DNA of 10,577 nt from Oscillospiraceae bacterium (lineage in GTDB: Bacteria > Bacillota > Clostridia > Oscillospirales > Oscillospiraceae). Location: the NCBI GenBank assembly GCA_029009035.1, contig JAQXJQ010000016.1, positions 1 through 10,577 of the forward strand. Direction: 5' to 3'. The position numbers were made by a program, and so were the translations under genes. A model generated the notes under the pieces. That model did no database searches and was not told where the DNA came from. It saw only the letters and a list, made by a program, of their open reading frames with translations. Positions 1 through 5,884 of this stretch are shown one piece after another; the first letter of the stretch is position 1; each line of letters opens with the position of its first letter.

Positions 1-146
1 CCCAGCTTGCCCATTTTCCTGACGGTCTCGGCAGGGAACATTTCCTCCTCGTCCACCAGAGCGGCAATGGGCTTCACTTCGTTTTCAGCGAAGTCACGGA
101 ACAGCTTGCGGAGCATTTCCTGCTCCTTGGTCAGTTTGAAATCCAT
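1..146 (-). CDS. bcd: Butyryl-CoA dehydrogenase, N-terminal part (runs off window)
   Basis: Short-chain acyl-CoA dehydrogenase, an FAD enzyme that reduces crotonyl-CoA to butyryl-CoA, in clostridia usually together with electron-transfer flavoprotein EtfAB. Only the first 48 codons are visible, cut by the window edge. The protein starts MDFKLTKEQEMLRKLFRDFA and continues with ENEVKPIAA, then an acidic stretch and a FPAETVRKMGKLG stretch. This is the typical opening of the N-terminal helical domain of clostridial Bcd; the FAD-binding and catalytic parts lie outside. The ATG at 144-146 is preceded by AAGGAGG (156-162) at good spacing. The gap from the hbd stop codon is 26 bases, so bcd is co-transcribed as the third gene after crt and hbd. 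Family membership is firm. Butyryl-CoA rather than another short-chain substrate is inferred from the neighbours. Confidence 0.9.
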   Translation of the reverse strand, partial: MDFKLTKEQEMLRKLFRDFAENEVKPIAALVDEEEMFPAETVRKMGKL

Positions 147-172
147 TGACAGATTCCTCCTTCTTCTGATTT

Positions 173-1021
173 TTATTTCGCGTAGTTGTAGAAGCCCTCA
201 CCGGTCTTGCGACCCAGCTTGCCGGCGCGCACCATCTTGCGCAGCAGCAGGGAGGCACGGTACTTGGGATCGTGGGTCTCATTGAACAGCGTGTCCATGA
301 TAGCCAGGCAGACATCCAGGCCGATCAGATCGCCCAGAGCCAGGGGGCCCATGGGGTGGTTGGCGCCCAGCTTCATGGCGGTGTCGATGCCCTCAGCGGA
401 GGCAACACCGGTGTACAGCAGGTCAATGGCCTCGTTGATCATGGGAACCAGGATCTTGTTCACCACGAAACCGGGAGCCTCGTTGACCTCAACAGGCTCC
501 TTGCCGATCTCCACGGAGAGGTCGTAAACAGCCTTGTAGGTCTCGTCGGAAGTGTGCTCGCCGCGGATGACCTCCACCAGCTTCATGACGGTGGCGGGGT
601 TGAAGAAGTGCATACCGATGAACTTGTCGGGACGCTTGGTAGCGGCGGCGATGGCGGTGATGGAGATGGAGGAGGTGTTGGAGGCCAGGATGGTCTCGGG
701 CTTGCACAGAGCGTCCAGCTCGGCAAAGATGCTCTTCTTGATCTCCAGATTTTCGATGGCGGCCTCGACCACCAGGTCGGCGTCGGCAGCGGCAGCCAGA
801 TCGGTGGTGAAGCTGATCTGGTCGGTGATGGCCTTCTTGCCGGCCTCGTCCAGCTTGCCCTTGGCCACCAGCTTATCCAGGCCCTTGTTCAGGCGGGCCT
901 CGGAGGCCTTGATGATCTCATCCTTGATGTCGCGAACCACGACATCGAAGCCCTTCTTGGCGAAAACCTGGGCGATATCCAGGCCCATGGTGCCGCCGCC
1001 AATGACAACGATCTTCTTCAT
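173..1021 (-). CDS. hbd: 3-hydroxybutyryl-CoA dehydrogenase
   Basis: Cytoplasmic NAD(P)H-dependent enzyme that reduces acetoacetyl-CoA to (S)-3-hydroxybutyryl-CoA in butyrate synthesis. The protein has 282 residues, the normal length for bacterial Hbd. An N-terminal Rossmann fold opens with VVIGGGTMG (the GxGxxG glycines are 8, 10 and 13). The active-site residues of the 3-hydroxyacyl-CoA dehydrogenase family are all in place by spacing against the human enzyme: Ser117 in SNTSS, His138 in HFFNP, Glu150 twelve residues later (the His-Glu pair) and Asn188 in FVVNK. The C-terminal dimerisation domain (about 185-282) ends GRKTGEGFYNY. The ATG follows AAGGAGG at 1032-1038. It lies downstream of crt across an unusual 273-base gap and upstream of bcd; I see no convincing promoter of its own. 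No sign of damage. Confidence 0.96.
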   Translation of the reverse strand: MKKIVVIGGGTMGLDIAQVFAKKGFDVVVRDIKDEIIKASEARLNKGLDKLVAKGKLDEAGKKAITDQISFTTDLAAAADADLVVEAAIENLEIKKSIFAELDALCKPETILASNTSSISITAIAAATKRPDKFIGMHFFNPATVMKLVEVIRGEHTSDETYKAVYDLSVEIGKEPVEVNEAPGFVVNKILVPMINEAIDLLYTGVASAEGIDTAMKLGANHPMGPLALGDLIGLDVCLAIMDTLFNETHDPKYRASLLLRKMVRAGKLGRKTGEGFYNYAK

Positions 1022-1082
1022 AATTGAACTTCCTCCTTAAATATTACAATGTTTGATGTAACTGCAGGTTTGGAAACGCTTT

Positions 1083-1131
1083 TTACTTGTTCTGGAAGTG
1101 CTTCTCAGTGCGCTTCTCCAGGAAGGCGCCC
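1083..1131 (-). pseudogene. Duplicated 3' end of crt (49-base remnant)
   Basis: This stretch matches 1295-1343, the last 49 bases of crt including its stop codon, at 48 of 49 positions and in the same orientation, offset by 212 bases. It would encode GAFLEKRTEKHFQNK and a TAA stop, identical to the crotonase tail; the one difference (CTG for TTG) is synonymous. Similarity continues a few bases past the stop (1076-1082 against 1286-1294, allowing a two-base gap) and ends abruptly on the coding side. It is not a gene: no start codon with a ribosome binding site leads into it. It may be a relic of a second crt copy, a segmental duplication, or an attachment-site-like duplication made by an inserted element. 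Confidence 0.88.
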
Positions 1132-1294
1132 GCGTCGTCGCAAAGTCCGCTCTGCTCCGTTCCCGCCTGCGGCGAAAACTGCGCGCGCTTCCTTGCTCCT
1201 CCTTCCCCCGCAAAACCCACTTCGTTGGGCTTTTGCGGGGACCCCGTTTTGAGGGCATGTGCGCCCCCTATCCGGGCAGATCAGTACGCTTTCC
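1132..1294. other. 163-base insert between the two crt tails, possible dispersed repeat
   Basis: GC-rich non-coding stretch bounded by the two direct copies of the crt 3' end. It contains a strong hairpin at 1206-1240 and no gene I recognise. On the minus strand a frame stays open for about 64 codons from a TGA near 1284 through to the duplicated crt stop. It includes the stretches SPQKPNEVGFAGEGG and QSGLCDDAGAFLEKR, so the insert runs in phase into the copied tail, but it has no ATG or ribosome binding site. A second minus-strand frame begins with ATG at 1258 and is arginine/serine-rich, as expected for GC-rich non-coding DNA. The self-complementary content and sharp edges look like a small repeat element. 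That reading is inference. Confidence 0.45.
1206..1240 (-). repeat. Inverted repeat / hairpin in the crt-hbd gap
   Basis: CCCCGCAAAA at 1206-1215 pairs perfectly with TTTTGCGGGG at 1231-1240. CCCA (1216-1219) then pairs with TGGG (1226-1229) past one bulged C, around a six-base loop. It would fold in the crt-hbd transcript. It is not followed by a U-run on the minus strand (the next bases are GGAAGGAGGAG), so it is a poor terminator. It may instead stabilise the upstream crt message, mark a processing site, or be the core of a repeat element. Confidence 0.7.
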
Positions 1295-1343
1295 TTACTT
1301 GTTCTGGAAGTGCTTCTCAGTGCGCTTCTCCAAGAAGGCGCCC
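1295..1343 (-). repeat. Direct repeat, functional copy (3' end of crt)
   Basis: This is the in-gene member of the 49-base direct repeat whose partner lies at 1083-1131 (one mismatch, 212 bases apart). Recombination between the two copies would remove exactly 212 bases and leave crt intact, so the arrangement could be reversible. Confidence 0.85.
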
Positions 1344-2071
1344 ATGCCCTCGTTCTTGTCGGCAGTGCCGCAGGTGACGCCGAAGGCCTCGGCCTCAAAG
1401 GCGGAACCGGTGGCGATATCGGTCTGCATGCCCATGCGGATGCAGCGCTTGGACTCGGCCACGGCGATGGGGGCGTTGGCGCAGATGGCATTGGCCAGCT
1501 CCAGAGCCTTGCCCATCAGCTCCTCGGGAGGATAGACAGCGGAGACCAGGCCGATCTCCTTGGCCTCGGCAGCGCCGATGACCTTGGCGGTGAGGATCAG
1601 CTCCATCGCCTTGGACACGCCCACGATGCGGGGCAGACGCTGAGTGCCGCCGAAACCGGGGGTAATACCCAGGCCCACCTCGGGCTGGCCGAACTTGGCC
1701 TTCTCGGAGGCCAGACGAATGTCACAGGCCATGGACAGCTCGCAGCCGCCGCCCAGAGCAAAGCCGTTCACCGCGGCGATGACGGGCTTGGACAGGTTCT
1801 CCAGGCGCAGGAACACGCCGCCGCCGTGGACGCCGAACTTCTTGCCGTCAGCGGCGGAGAAGTTCACCATCTCGCCGATATCGGCACCCGCCACAAAGGA
1901 ACGGCCGGCGCCGGTGATGATCACCGCGAACACATCGTCGGCGGCCTCCACCTTATCAATGGCCTCGTTGAGGTCGGTCAGCACCTGAGAATTCAGGGCG
2001 TTCAGAGCCTCGGGACGGTCAATGGTCAGGATGGCCACAGCACCCTGCTGCTCGTACTTTACAAAGGACAT
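1295..2071 (-). CDS. crt: 3-hydroxybutyryl-CoA dehydratase (crotonase)
   Basis: Enoyl-CoA hydratase/isomerase family enzyme, 258 residues (usual about 260), that dehydrates 3-hydroxybutyryl-CoA to crotonyl-CoA in the butyryl-CoA pathway. The crotonase signature is complete: AGADI (61-65) before the active site, FALGGGCELSMACDI (104-118) with catalytic Glu111 and oxyanion-hole Gly108, and FGQPEVGLGITPGFGGTQRL (127-146) with the second catalytic Glu131. The 20-residue spacing matches rat enoyl-CoA hydratase Glu144/Glu164. The ATG at 2069-2071 is chosen because AAGGAGG sits at 2079-2085 and the homology begins at MSFVKYEQQGAVAILTIDRP. The frame is open far upstream, but that part crosses the promoter and a tandem repeat and is not protein. 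First gene of the crt-hbd-bcd operon, preceded by a promoter and a Rex-like site. Its last 49 bases are duplicated downstream. Confidence 0.96.
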   Translation of the reverse strand: MSFVKYEQQGAVAILTIDRPEALNALNSQVLTDLNEAIDKVEAADDVFAVIITGAGRSFVAGADIGEMVNFSAADGKKFGVHGGGVFLRLENLSKPVIAAVNGFALGGGCELSMACDIRLASEKAKFGQPEVGLGITPGFGGTQRLPRIVGVSKAMELILTAKVIGAAEAKEIGLVSAVYPPEELMGKALELANAICANAPIAVAESKRCIRMGMQTDIATGSAFEAEAFGVTCGTADKNEGMGAFLEKRTEKHFQNK

Positions 2072-2091
2072 AGATCTGCCTCCTTCAGTTT

Positions 2092-2109
2092 CCGTTATTT
2101 TTTTAACAA
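2092..2109 (-). promoter_or_regulatory. Candidate Rex (redox repressor) operator in the crt leader
   Basis: The minus strand reads TTGTTAAAAAAATAACGG. The Rex operator described for clostridia is TTGTTAANNNNTTAACAA. The left half matches 7 of 7, the right half 4 of 7, and the four-base spacer is exact. The site lies about 50 bases downstream of the predicted crt start point and just upstream of its ribosome binding site, where a bound repressor would block elongation. Rex is released by a high NADH/NAD+ ratio and is known to control crt-bcd-etf-hbd in Clostridium, so context supports the call. The weaker right half and A-richness leave room for chance. Confidence 0.55.
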
Positions 2110-2158
2110 ATTTTCGGCACGCAAAAGCCGTCCCCTTTCCGGGTAACAGCCATAAGTC

Positions 2159-2187
2159 AGTATAGCTCACTTCTTTCCCGATTGCAA
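2159..2187 (-). promoter_or_regulatory. Sigma-A-type promoter for crt-hbd-bcd
   Basis: On the minus strand, TTGCAA (2187-2182, 4 of 6 to TTGACA) and TATACT (2164-2159, 5 of 6 to TATAAT) are separated by exactly 17 bases. Transcription would start near 2152, giving a leader of about 80 bases. An AT palindrome AAAATTTT at 2198-2205 falls at about -46 to -53 and may act as an UP element. This is the only well-spaced promoter I find between the upstream terminator and crt. Confidence 0.7.
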
Positions 2188-2270
2188 GTGTTTCGCCAAA
2201 ATTTTCACGCTTTTTCTTCCGGTGGAATGTGTCCGCCTCCTTTCCGCCCTTTTTGAGGGTATTTGTCGGA

Positions 2271-2362
2271 TTTTCTCCCGTCTTTTCTCCCGTCTTTTCT
2301 CCCGTCTTTTCTCCCGTCTTTTCTCCCGTCTTTTCTCCCGTCTTTTCTCCCGTCTTTTCTCC
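2271..2362. repeat. 12-bp tandem repeat, 7.7 copies
   Basis: Seven perfect consecutive copies of TTTTCTCCCGTC (plus strand) run from 2271 to 2354, followed by eight bases of an eighth copy. The strands are strongly pyrimidine/purine biased (GACGGGAGAAAA on the minus strand). The array sits between the terminator of the nusA-DUF554 operon and the crt promoter, ending about 84 bases upstream of the -35 element. Because the unit is a multiple of three, spurious frames through it read as GEKT or RKDG repeats; I do not regard these as protein. Perfect identity suggests recent slippage expansion, so copy number probably varies between strains. Confidence 0.95.
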
Positions 2363-2373
2363 TATTCCGGTCC

Positions 2374-2412
2374 AAAAACGGCAGGACCGTATGCTTACCG
2401 CATACGGTCCTG
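2374..2412 (-). terminator. Intrinsic terminator of the nusA-DUF554 operon
   Basis: CAGGACCGTATGC (2382-2394) and GCATACGGTCCTG (2400-2412) form a perfect 13-bp stem with a five-base loop. In minus-strand RNA it is followed by CCG and five U residues (2378-2374). It starts 12 bases after the DUF554 stop codon. The U-run is short and offset by three bases, but the stem is very stable. A further GGACCG just downstream in the RNA (2373-2368) could compete for the 3' arm. Confidence 0.85.
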
Positions 2413-2424
2413 TTCTTCGTCGTA

Positions 2425-3135
2425 TTACCCCAGCAGGCTGCCCAGCAGCTGCGCCAGGGGGATGTAGGCGATGGGAAGGAAGATGGCCGGCAGCATATTG
2501 CCCACCTTGATGCGCGTCTTGCCCAGCTCCAGCATATTGACGGCGATGGCCACAATGAGCGTTCCGCCCACCGCGCTCATCTCCGTGATCACCGCGGCGG
2601 GAAGCAGTGCGCCCACCCATCCGGCCAGCAGGGTGATGGCCCCCTGATAGAGGAGCACCGGCAGCACGGAAAAGGCCACCCCCACGCCCATGGTAGCGGC
2701 GAAGGAAACGGCGGTGACGCCGTCGATGACGCCCTTGGAGATGATGATCTCGTAATTGCGGTTGAGGCCGGCCTCAATGGAGCCGGTGATGGCCATGGCC
2801 CCCACGCAGAACAGCAGGGACGCGGTGACAAAGCCCTCGGTAAAGCGGCTGTTGCCCTCGCTTTTCACCAGCTTGCCGCGCAGAAAATCGCCGCCTCTTT
2901 CCAGGCGCTTTTCGATGTCCACAGCGTGGCCGATCACCGTGCCCACCACCATGCAGACGATGACGCACAGCATATTCTCCGTTCCGATCATTCCGCTGAT
3001 GCCGATGCCCAGCACGCACAGGCCCAGCGCGTGGGTGAGGATGGACATGAGCTTCTCGCTGATCAGATTTTTAAACGCAAGGCCGATGGCGCTGCCCAGC
3101 AGCACCAGGACCACATTGATAATGGTTGCCAGCAT
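2425..3135 (-). CDS. DUF554 family integral membrane protein
   Basis: Membrane protein of 236 residues belonging to the DUF554 family (B. subtilis YdfK type), whose function is not established to my knowledge. About six or seven hydrophobic segments are visible, roughly at residues 3-21, 31-50, 54-72, 101-120, 136-178 (probably two), 186-203 and 212-235. A charged loop follows segment three (DIEKRLERGGDFLRGKL, 73-89). Family-typical stretches are FVTASLLFCVGAMAITGSIE (102-121), KGVIDGVTAVSFAATMGVGV (134-153), LLYQGAIT (161-168) and GNMLPAI (212-218). The ATG follows GGAGGG at seven bases. It starts 18 bases after the ribF stop codon, so it is the last gene of the operon and is followed directly by the terminator. 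No functional tie to the translation genes can be read from the sequence. Confidence 0.88.
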   Translation of the reverse strand: MLATIINVVLVLLGSAIGLAFKNLISEKLMSILTHALGLCVLGIGISGMIGTENMLCVIVCMVVGTVIGHAVDIEKRLERGGDFLRGKLVKSEGNSRFTEGFVTASLLFCVGAMAITGSIEAGLNRNYEIIISKGVIDGVTAVSFAATMGVGVAFSVLPVLLYQGAITLLAGWVGALLPAAVITEMSAVGGTLIVAIAVNMLELGKTRIKVGNMLPAIFLPIAYIPLAQLLGSLLG

Positions 3136-3153
3136 AGTCGTTCCCTCCGGGGA

Positions 3154-4056
3154 TCAGATGTCTTTCGCAAAATAGGCCCGGGTCTGCTCCGCGTTGCGGA
3201 AGATTTCCGCCTTCAGCTCCTCCAGGGAGTCAAACTTCCGCTCTCCCCGCAGGCGGTGGTAAAATTCCACACGGATGTCCTTCCCATAGAGGTCGCCCGC
3301 AAAGTCCAGGATCCACGGCTCCACCGTCAGCCCTCTGCCGTCCCCCATGGTGGGGCGCACCCCCACATTGGTCACGGCGGCATAGTACTCGCTCCCGACG
3401 CGCACGCGGGTGGCATATACGCCCTTGGCGGGGGGAAGCACATCCTGGGGGATCACCAGATTGGCGGTGGGGATGCCCATGGTCCGCCCCACCTGCTGCC
3501 CCGCCACCACCGTGCCGGACATCATGTGGGGATGGCCCAGAAAACGCCGGGCCTGCTCCGCGTCACCCTCGGCGATCAGCCCCCGGATATAGGTGGAGGA
3601 GATGGTCACGCCGTCCAGCTCCACCCGTCCGATGATGTCGCAGCCGATGCCCAGCTCGCCGCACAGACGCCGCAGCTTCTCCGGGTCGCCCCGGCCCTTG
3701 TAGCCGAAGTGGTAGTCGTGTCCCGCCACCACATGGACGGCATGGAAGCGCCGGGCCAGCACCTCGGTCACAAACCGCTCCCAGGGCATCTCCATCATGG
3801 TCCGGTCAAAGGGGAGCACATCCACCTCCCGGATGCCGTACAGCTCCCGCATCAGCTCGGCGCGATCCTTCGGGTCGGTGAGCAGGGCGATGGTATCCGT
3901 CCGCACCAGAGATTTGGGAGAGCGGTCAAAGGTAAGGGCGGTGGGAAGGGCGTCCAGCTCCCTCGCCCGCTCCGCCACCCGGCGCAGCAGCGCTCCGTGG
4001 CCCAGATGTACCCCGTCAAAAAAACCCAGCGCGATCACGCGCGTTTCCTGCCCCAT
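3154..4056 (-). CDS. ribF: Bifunctional riboflavin kinase / FAD synthetase
   Basis: Makes FMN from riboflavin and ATP, then FAD from FMN and ATP, in the cytoplasm. It has 300 residues, close to the usual 305-315. The N-terminal nucleotidyltransferase (FAD synthetase) domain carries ALGFFDGVHLGH (9-20, with the HxGH motif), GHDYHFGYKGRGD (112-124) and ISSTYIRG (152-159). The C-terminal flavokinase domain carries GRTMGIPTANL (190-200), GVYAT (212-216), TNVGVRPT (229-236) and a candidate catalytic Glu246 in VEPWILDF. One deviation: the N-terminal FxPHP-type stretch reads FDRSPK (43-48), with Ser in place of the usual His. The ATG at 4054-4056 is chosen because GAGGTG lies just before it; a TTG seven codons upstream would overlap truB. 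It follows truB by 10 bases. Its FAD product is the cofactor of Bcd in the next operon, though that is only circumstantial. Confidence 0.94.
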   Translation of the reverse strand: MGQETRVIALGFFDGVHLGHGALLRRVAERARELDALPTALTFDRSPKSLVRTDTIALLTDPKDRAELMRELYGIREVDVLPFDRTMMEMPWERFVTEVLARRFHAVHVVAGHDYHFGYKGRGDPEKLRRLCGELGIGCDIIGRVELDGVTISSTYIRGLIAEGDAEQARRFLGHPHMMSGTVVAGQQVGRTMGIPTANLVIPQDVLPPAKGVYATRVRVGSEYYAAVTNVGVRPTMGDGRGLTVEPWILDFAGDLYGKDIRVEFYHRLRGERKFDSLEELKAEIFRNAEQTRAYFAKDI

Positions 4057-4066
4057 GGTTCTCACC

Positions 4067-4930
4067 TCAAACTTCAAAGAAACTCTTTACCGTGGTCATT
4101 TTTCCCTCCTGCGCCCTGCACACGGCGAGAAACGCCCCCTCGGGGTCGTAGACCCGCCACTCCCCCTCCCCGGGATAGGAGAAGGCTGCGCCGTTGCGCA
4201 CGCACTTGCTCTGCGCCGGGGTCAGCGTCAGGGCGGGCAAATGGGCAAAGCAGCTGTCCACGGGAGCCAGCAGGGCGGCTCTGTCCTCCGCCGCCTCCAC
4301 CTGCTCCAGCTTCACCGCCTGCGCCAGGGTATACCCCGCGGCGCAGGTGCGCCGCAGCGCGGTCATCACTCCGCCGCAGCCCAAGGCCTGTCCGATGTCG
4401 TGACACAGGGTGCGGATATAGGTGCCCTTGGAGCACACCACCCGCAGCTCGTAGCGGTTTTCGTCCAGCCGGTCCCCCAGCTCCAGCGTGTGGATGGTCA
4501 CCGGTCTGGGCCTGCGCTCCACCTCCCTGCCCTTTCGGGCCAGGTCGTAGAGCTTCTGCCCGTTGACCTTGACGGCGGAATACATGGGCGGGATCTGGCT
4601 GATCTCCCCGCGAAACCGGGGCAGCACCGCCTCCAGCTCAGCCCGGCCCACCTTCACATCACGGCGCTCCAGCACCGTTCCGGTGGCGTCCTGCGTGTCG
4701 GTGACGGTTCCCAGCTCCAGCACCGCGCGGTACTCTTTTTCCCCCTCGGAGGCGAACTCCACCGCCCGGGTAGCCCGTCCGATAAAGACCGGCAGCACTC
4801 CGGTGGCCATGGGGTCCAGGGTGCCGGCATGGCCCACCCGCTTTTCCCGGTACATCCCCCGCAGCTTGGCGCAGACGTCCATGCTGGTCCAGCCCTGGGG
4901 CTTGTCAATGACGATCACGCCGTTAGCCAT
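4067..4930 (-). CDS. truB: tRNA pseudouridine(55) synthase
   Basis: Converts U55 of the tRNA T-loop to pseudouridine. It has 287 residues, normal for Firmicute TruB. Visible motifs are VIVIDKPQGWTSMDV (5-19), KRVGHAGTLDPMATGVLPV (30-48) with the catalytic Asp39, EKEYRA (64-69), PPMYSAVKVNGQKLYDLAR (114-132) and CSKGTYIRTLCHDIG (166-180). A short PUA-like C-terminal region follows (about 230-287). The start is the ATG at 4928-4930, preceded by GGAGG at six bases. It overlaps the 3' end of the upstream phosphoesterase gene by eight bases (ATGGCTAA), implying translational coupling. The frame is open upstream to 5056, but those residues do not resemble TruB. Confidence 0.96.
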   Translation of the reverse strand: MANGVIVIDKPQGWTSMDVCAKLRGMYREKRVGHAGTLDPMATGVLPVFIGRATRAVEFASEGEKEYRAVLELGTVTDTQDATGTVLERRDVKVGRAELEAVLPRFRGEISQIPPMYSAVKVNGQKLYDLARKGREVERRPRPVTIHTLELGDRLDENRYELRVVCSKGTYIRTLCHDIGQALGCGGVMTALRRTCAAGYTLAQAVKLEQVEAAEDRAALLAPVDSCFAHLPALTLTPAQSKCVRNGAAFSYPGEGEWRVYDPEGAFLAVCRAQEGKMTTVKSFFEV

Positions 4931-5882
4931 GGCCGTCCTCCGTAAGCTGGGCCTCAATGGCGCCCACGATGGCCCGTTCCGCCTCCTCCACGGTGCCGTA
5001 CACCGTGCAGCCGGATGCGGCGGCATGGCCGCCGCCCCCCAGACGGGCACAGACATGGGAGGCGTTGAGCATCTCCGCCATGGTGCGCAGAGAGATCTTG
5101 CACTCCCCGATCTTCAGCTCCCGGATGGTGGCGGAGATATGCACCCCGGCGATCTGGCCCACCAGCGCCGCAATGTCCTCCGCGTCCTCTTCCTTGGCGC
5201 CCGCCTGCTCCATCGTGGCCAGAGAGATGGGCGCAACGGCCACGCATCCCTCGTGGTAGAGTCTCAAATTCTGCATGATCAGGCCCTCCAGGCGCATACG
5301 GGCCATGCTCTTGGTACGGAAATGCTTTTTGTTCAGCCGCTTGTAGTCCGCGCCGGCCTCCATGAGGGCCGCCGCCACCCGATGAGTATTGGCGGTGGTG
5401 TTGGCATAGACAAAGCAGCCGCAGTCGGTGGACACCGCCACATAGAGGGCGTCGGCAATGGTTTTGTTCATCACCCCCGCCGCCTCGGCCAGCTTCCAGA
5501 GGATCTCGCCGCAGGCGGCCTTATCCGCCTCCAGCCACAGCTCCCGGGCAAAGTGCTCGTTGGAGGGGTGGTGGTCGATGGCCAGATCAATGCACCCGGC
5601 ATATCCGGCCACGCTGTGGTGGAGCAGACCCGTCGCCGCCAGGTCCACGCTCACCACCGTGTCGGGCACGAAGCCCCCGGGCGCCTGCTGTCCCTCCAGA
5701 TACCCGGTAAACAGCGCGGTGGCGTCGGAGACAGCGGGCAGCCACGCCGTCTTCCCCATGCCGCGCAGGATCTCCGCCAGCGCCACGGAGCAGCCGATGG
5801 CGTCGCCGTCGGGCCGCTTGTGGGTCAGCACCAGATAGTTGTCATGCTCCCGCAGAAACGCGAGGGTCTCCCCACAGGTCAT
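4923..5882 (-). CDS. nrnA: DHH-family phosphoesterase, NrnA-like (nano-RNase / pAp phosphatase)
   Basis: Predicted Mn-dependent enzyme that degrades 2-5-mer RNA and dephosphorylates 3'-phosphoadenosine 5'-phosphate, as B. subtilis NrnA does. It has 319 residues (NrnA about 313). DHH-domain metal ligands are visible: His21 with Asp25 and Asp27 in HKRPDGDAIG, Asp80 in VSVD, the DHH triad 103-105 in AIDHHPSN, and Asp153 in STDCGCF. The C-terminal DHHA1 substrate-binding domain ends in GGGGHAAASG (282-291). Its position between rbfA and truB is the standard Firmicute location of this gene. It starts two bases after the rbfA stop, with GAGGAGG inside the rbfA end, and overlaps truB by eight bases. 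Family is certain; the exact substrates are inferred from B. subtilis and related proteins. Confidence 0.9.
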   Translation of the reverse strand: MTCGETLAFLREHDNYLVLTHKRPDGDAIGCSVALAEILRGMGKTAWLPAVSDATALFTGYLEGQQAPGGFVPDTVVSVDLAATGLLHHSVAGYAGCIDLAIDHHPSNEHFARELWLEADKAACGEILWKLAEAAGVMNKTIADALYVAVSTDCGCFVYANTTANTHRVAAALMEAGADYKRLNKKHFRTKSMARMRLEGLIMQNLRLYHEGCVAVAPISLATMEQAGAKEEDAEDIAALVGQIAGVHISATIRELKIGECKISLRTMAEMLNASHVCARLGGGGHAAASGCTVYGTVEEAERAIVGAIEAQLTEDGHG

Positions 5883-5884
5883 GG

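Noticed and set aside
1038..1082. Separate promoter for hbd
   Set aside because: TAATAT-like boxes occur before the hbd ribosome binding site, but no -35 element lies at acceptable spacing.
1206..1240. Hairpin in the crt-hbd gap as a transcription terminator
   Set aside because: No U-run follows on the minus strand, and hbd has no convincing promoter of its own, so read-through from crt is more likely.
1037..1258. 73-codon minus-strand ORF in the crt-hbd gap
   Set aside because: Arg/Ser-rich, crosses the copied crt tail in a different frame from the crotonase one, has no ribosome binding site and resembles no family I know.
2072..2620. N-terminal extension of crt encoding GEKT repeats
   Set aside because: The frame is only incidentally open through the promoter, the 12-bp array, the terminator and the end of DUF554. 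Crotonase homology and the ribosome binding site fix the start at 2071.
4057..4077. Upstream TTG start for ribF
   Set aside because: It would overlap the truB stop and has no ribosome binding site, whereas the ATG at 4056 has GAGGTG at the right distance.
2263..4566. Very long plus-strand open frame (767 codons) through DUF554, ribF and truB
   Set aside because: Antisense to three recognised genes. Its His/Gly/Gln-rich composition is what GC-rich codon bias gives on the opposite strand, and its start lies in the tandem repeat.
4931..5056. Longer N-terminus for truB
   Set aside because: It lies inside the phosphoesterase gene, and the added Pro/Arg-rich residues do not resemble TruB.
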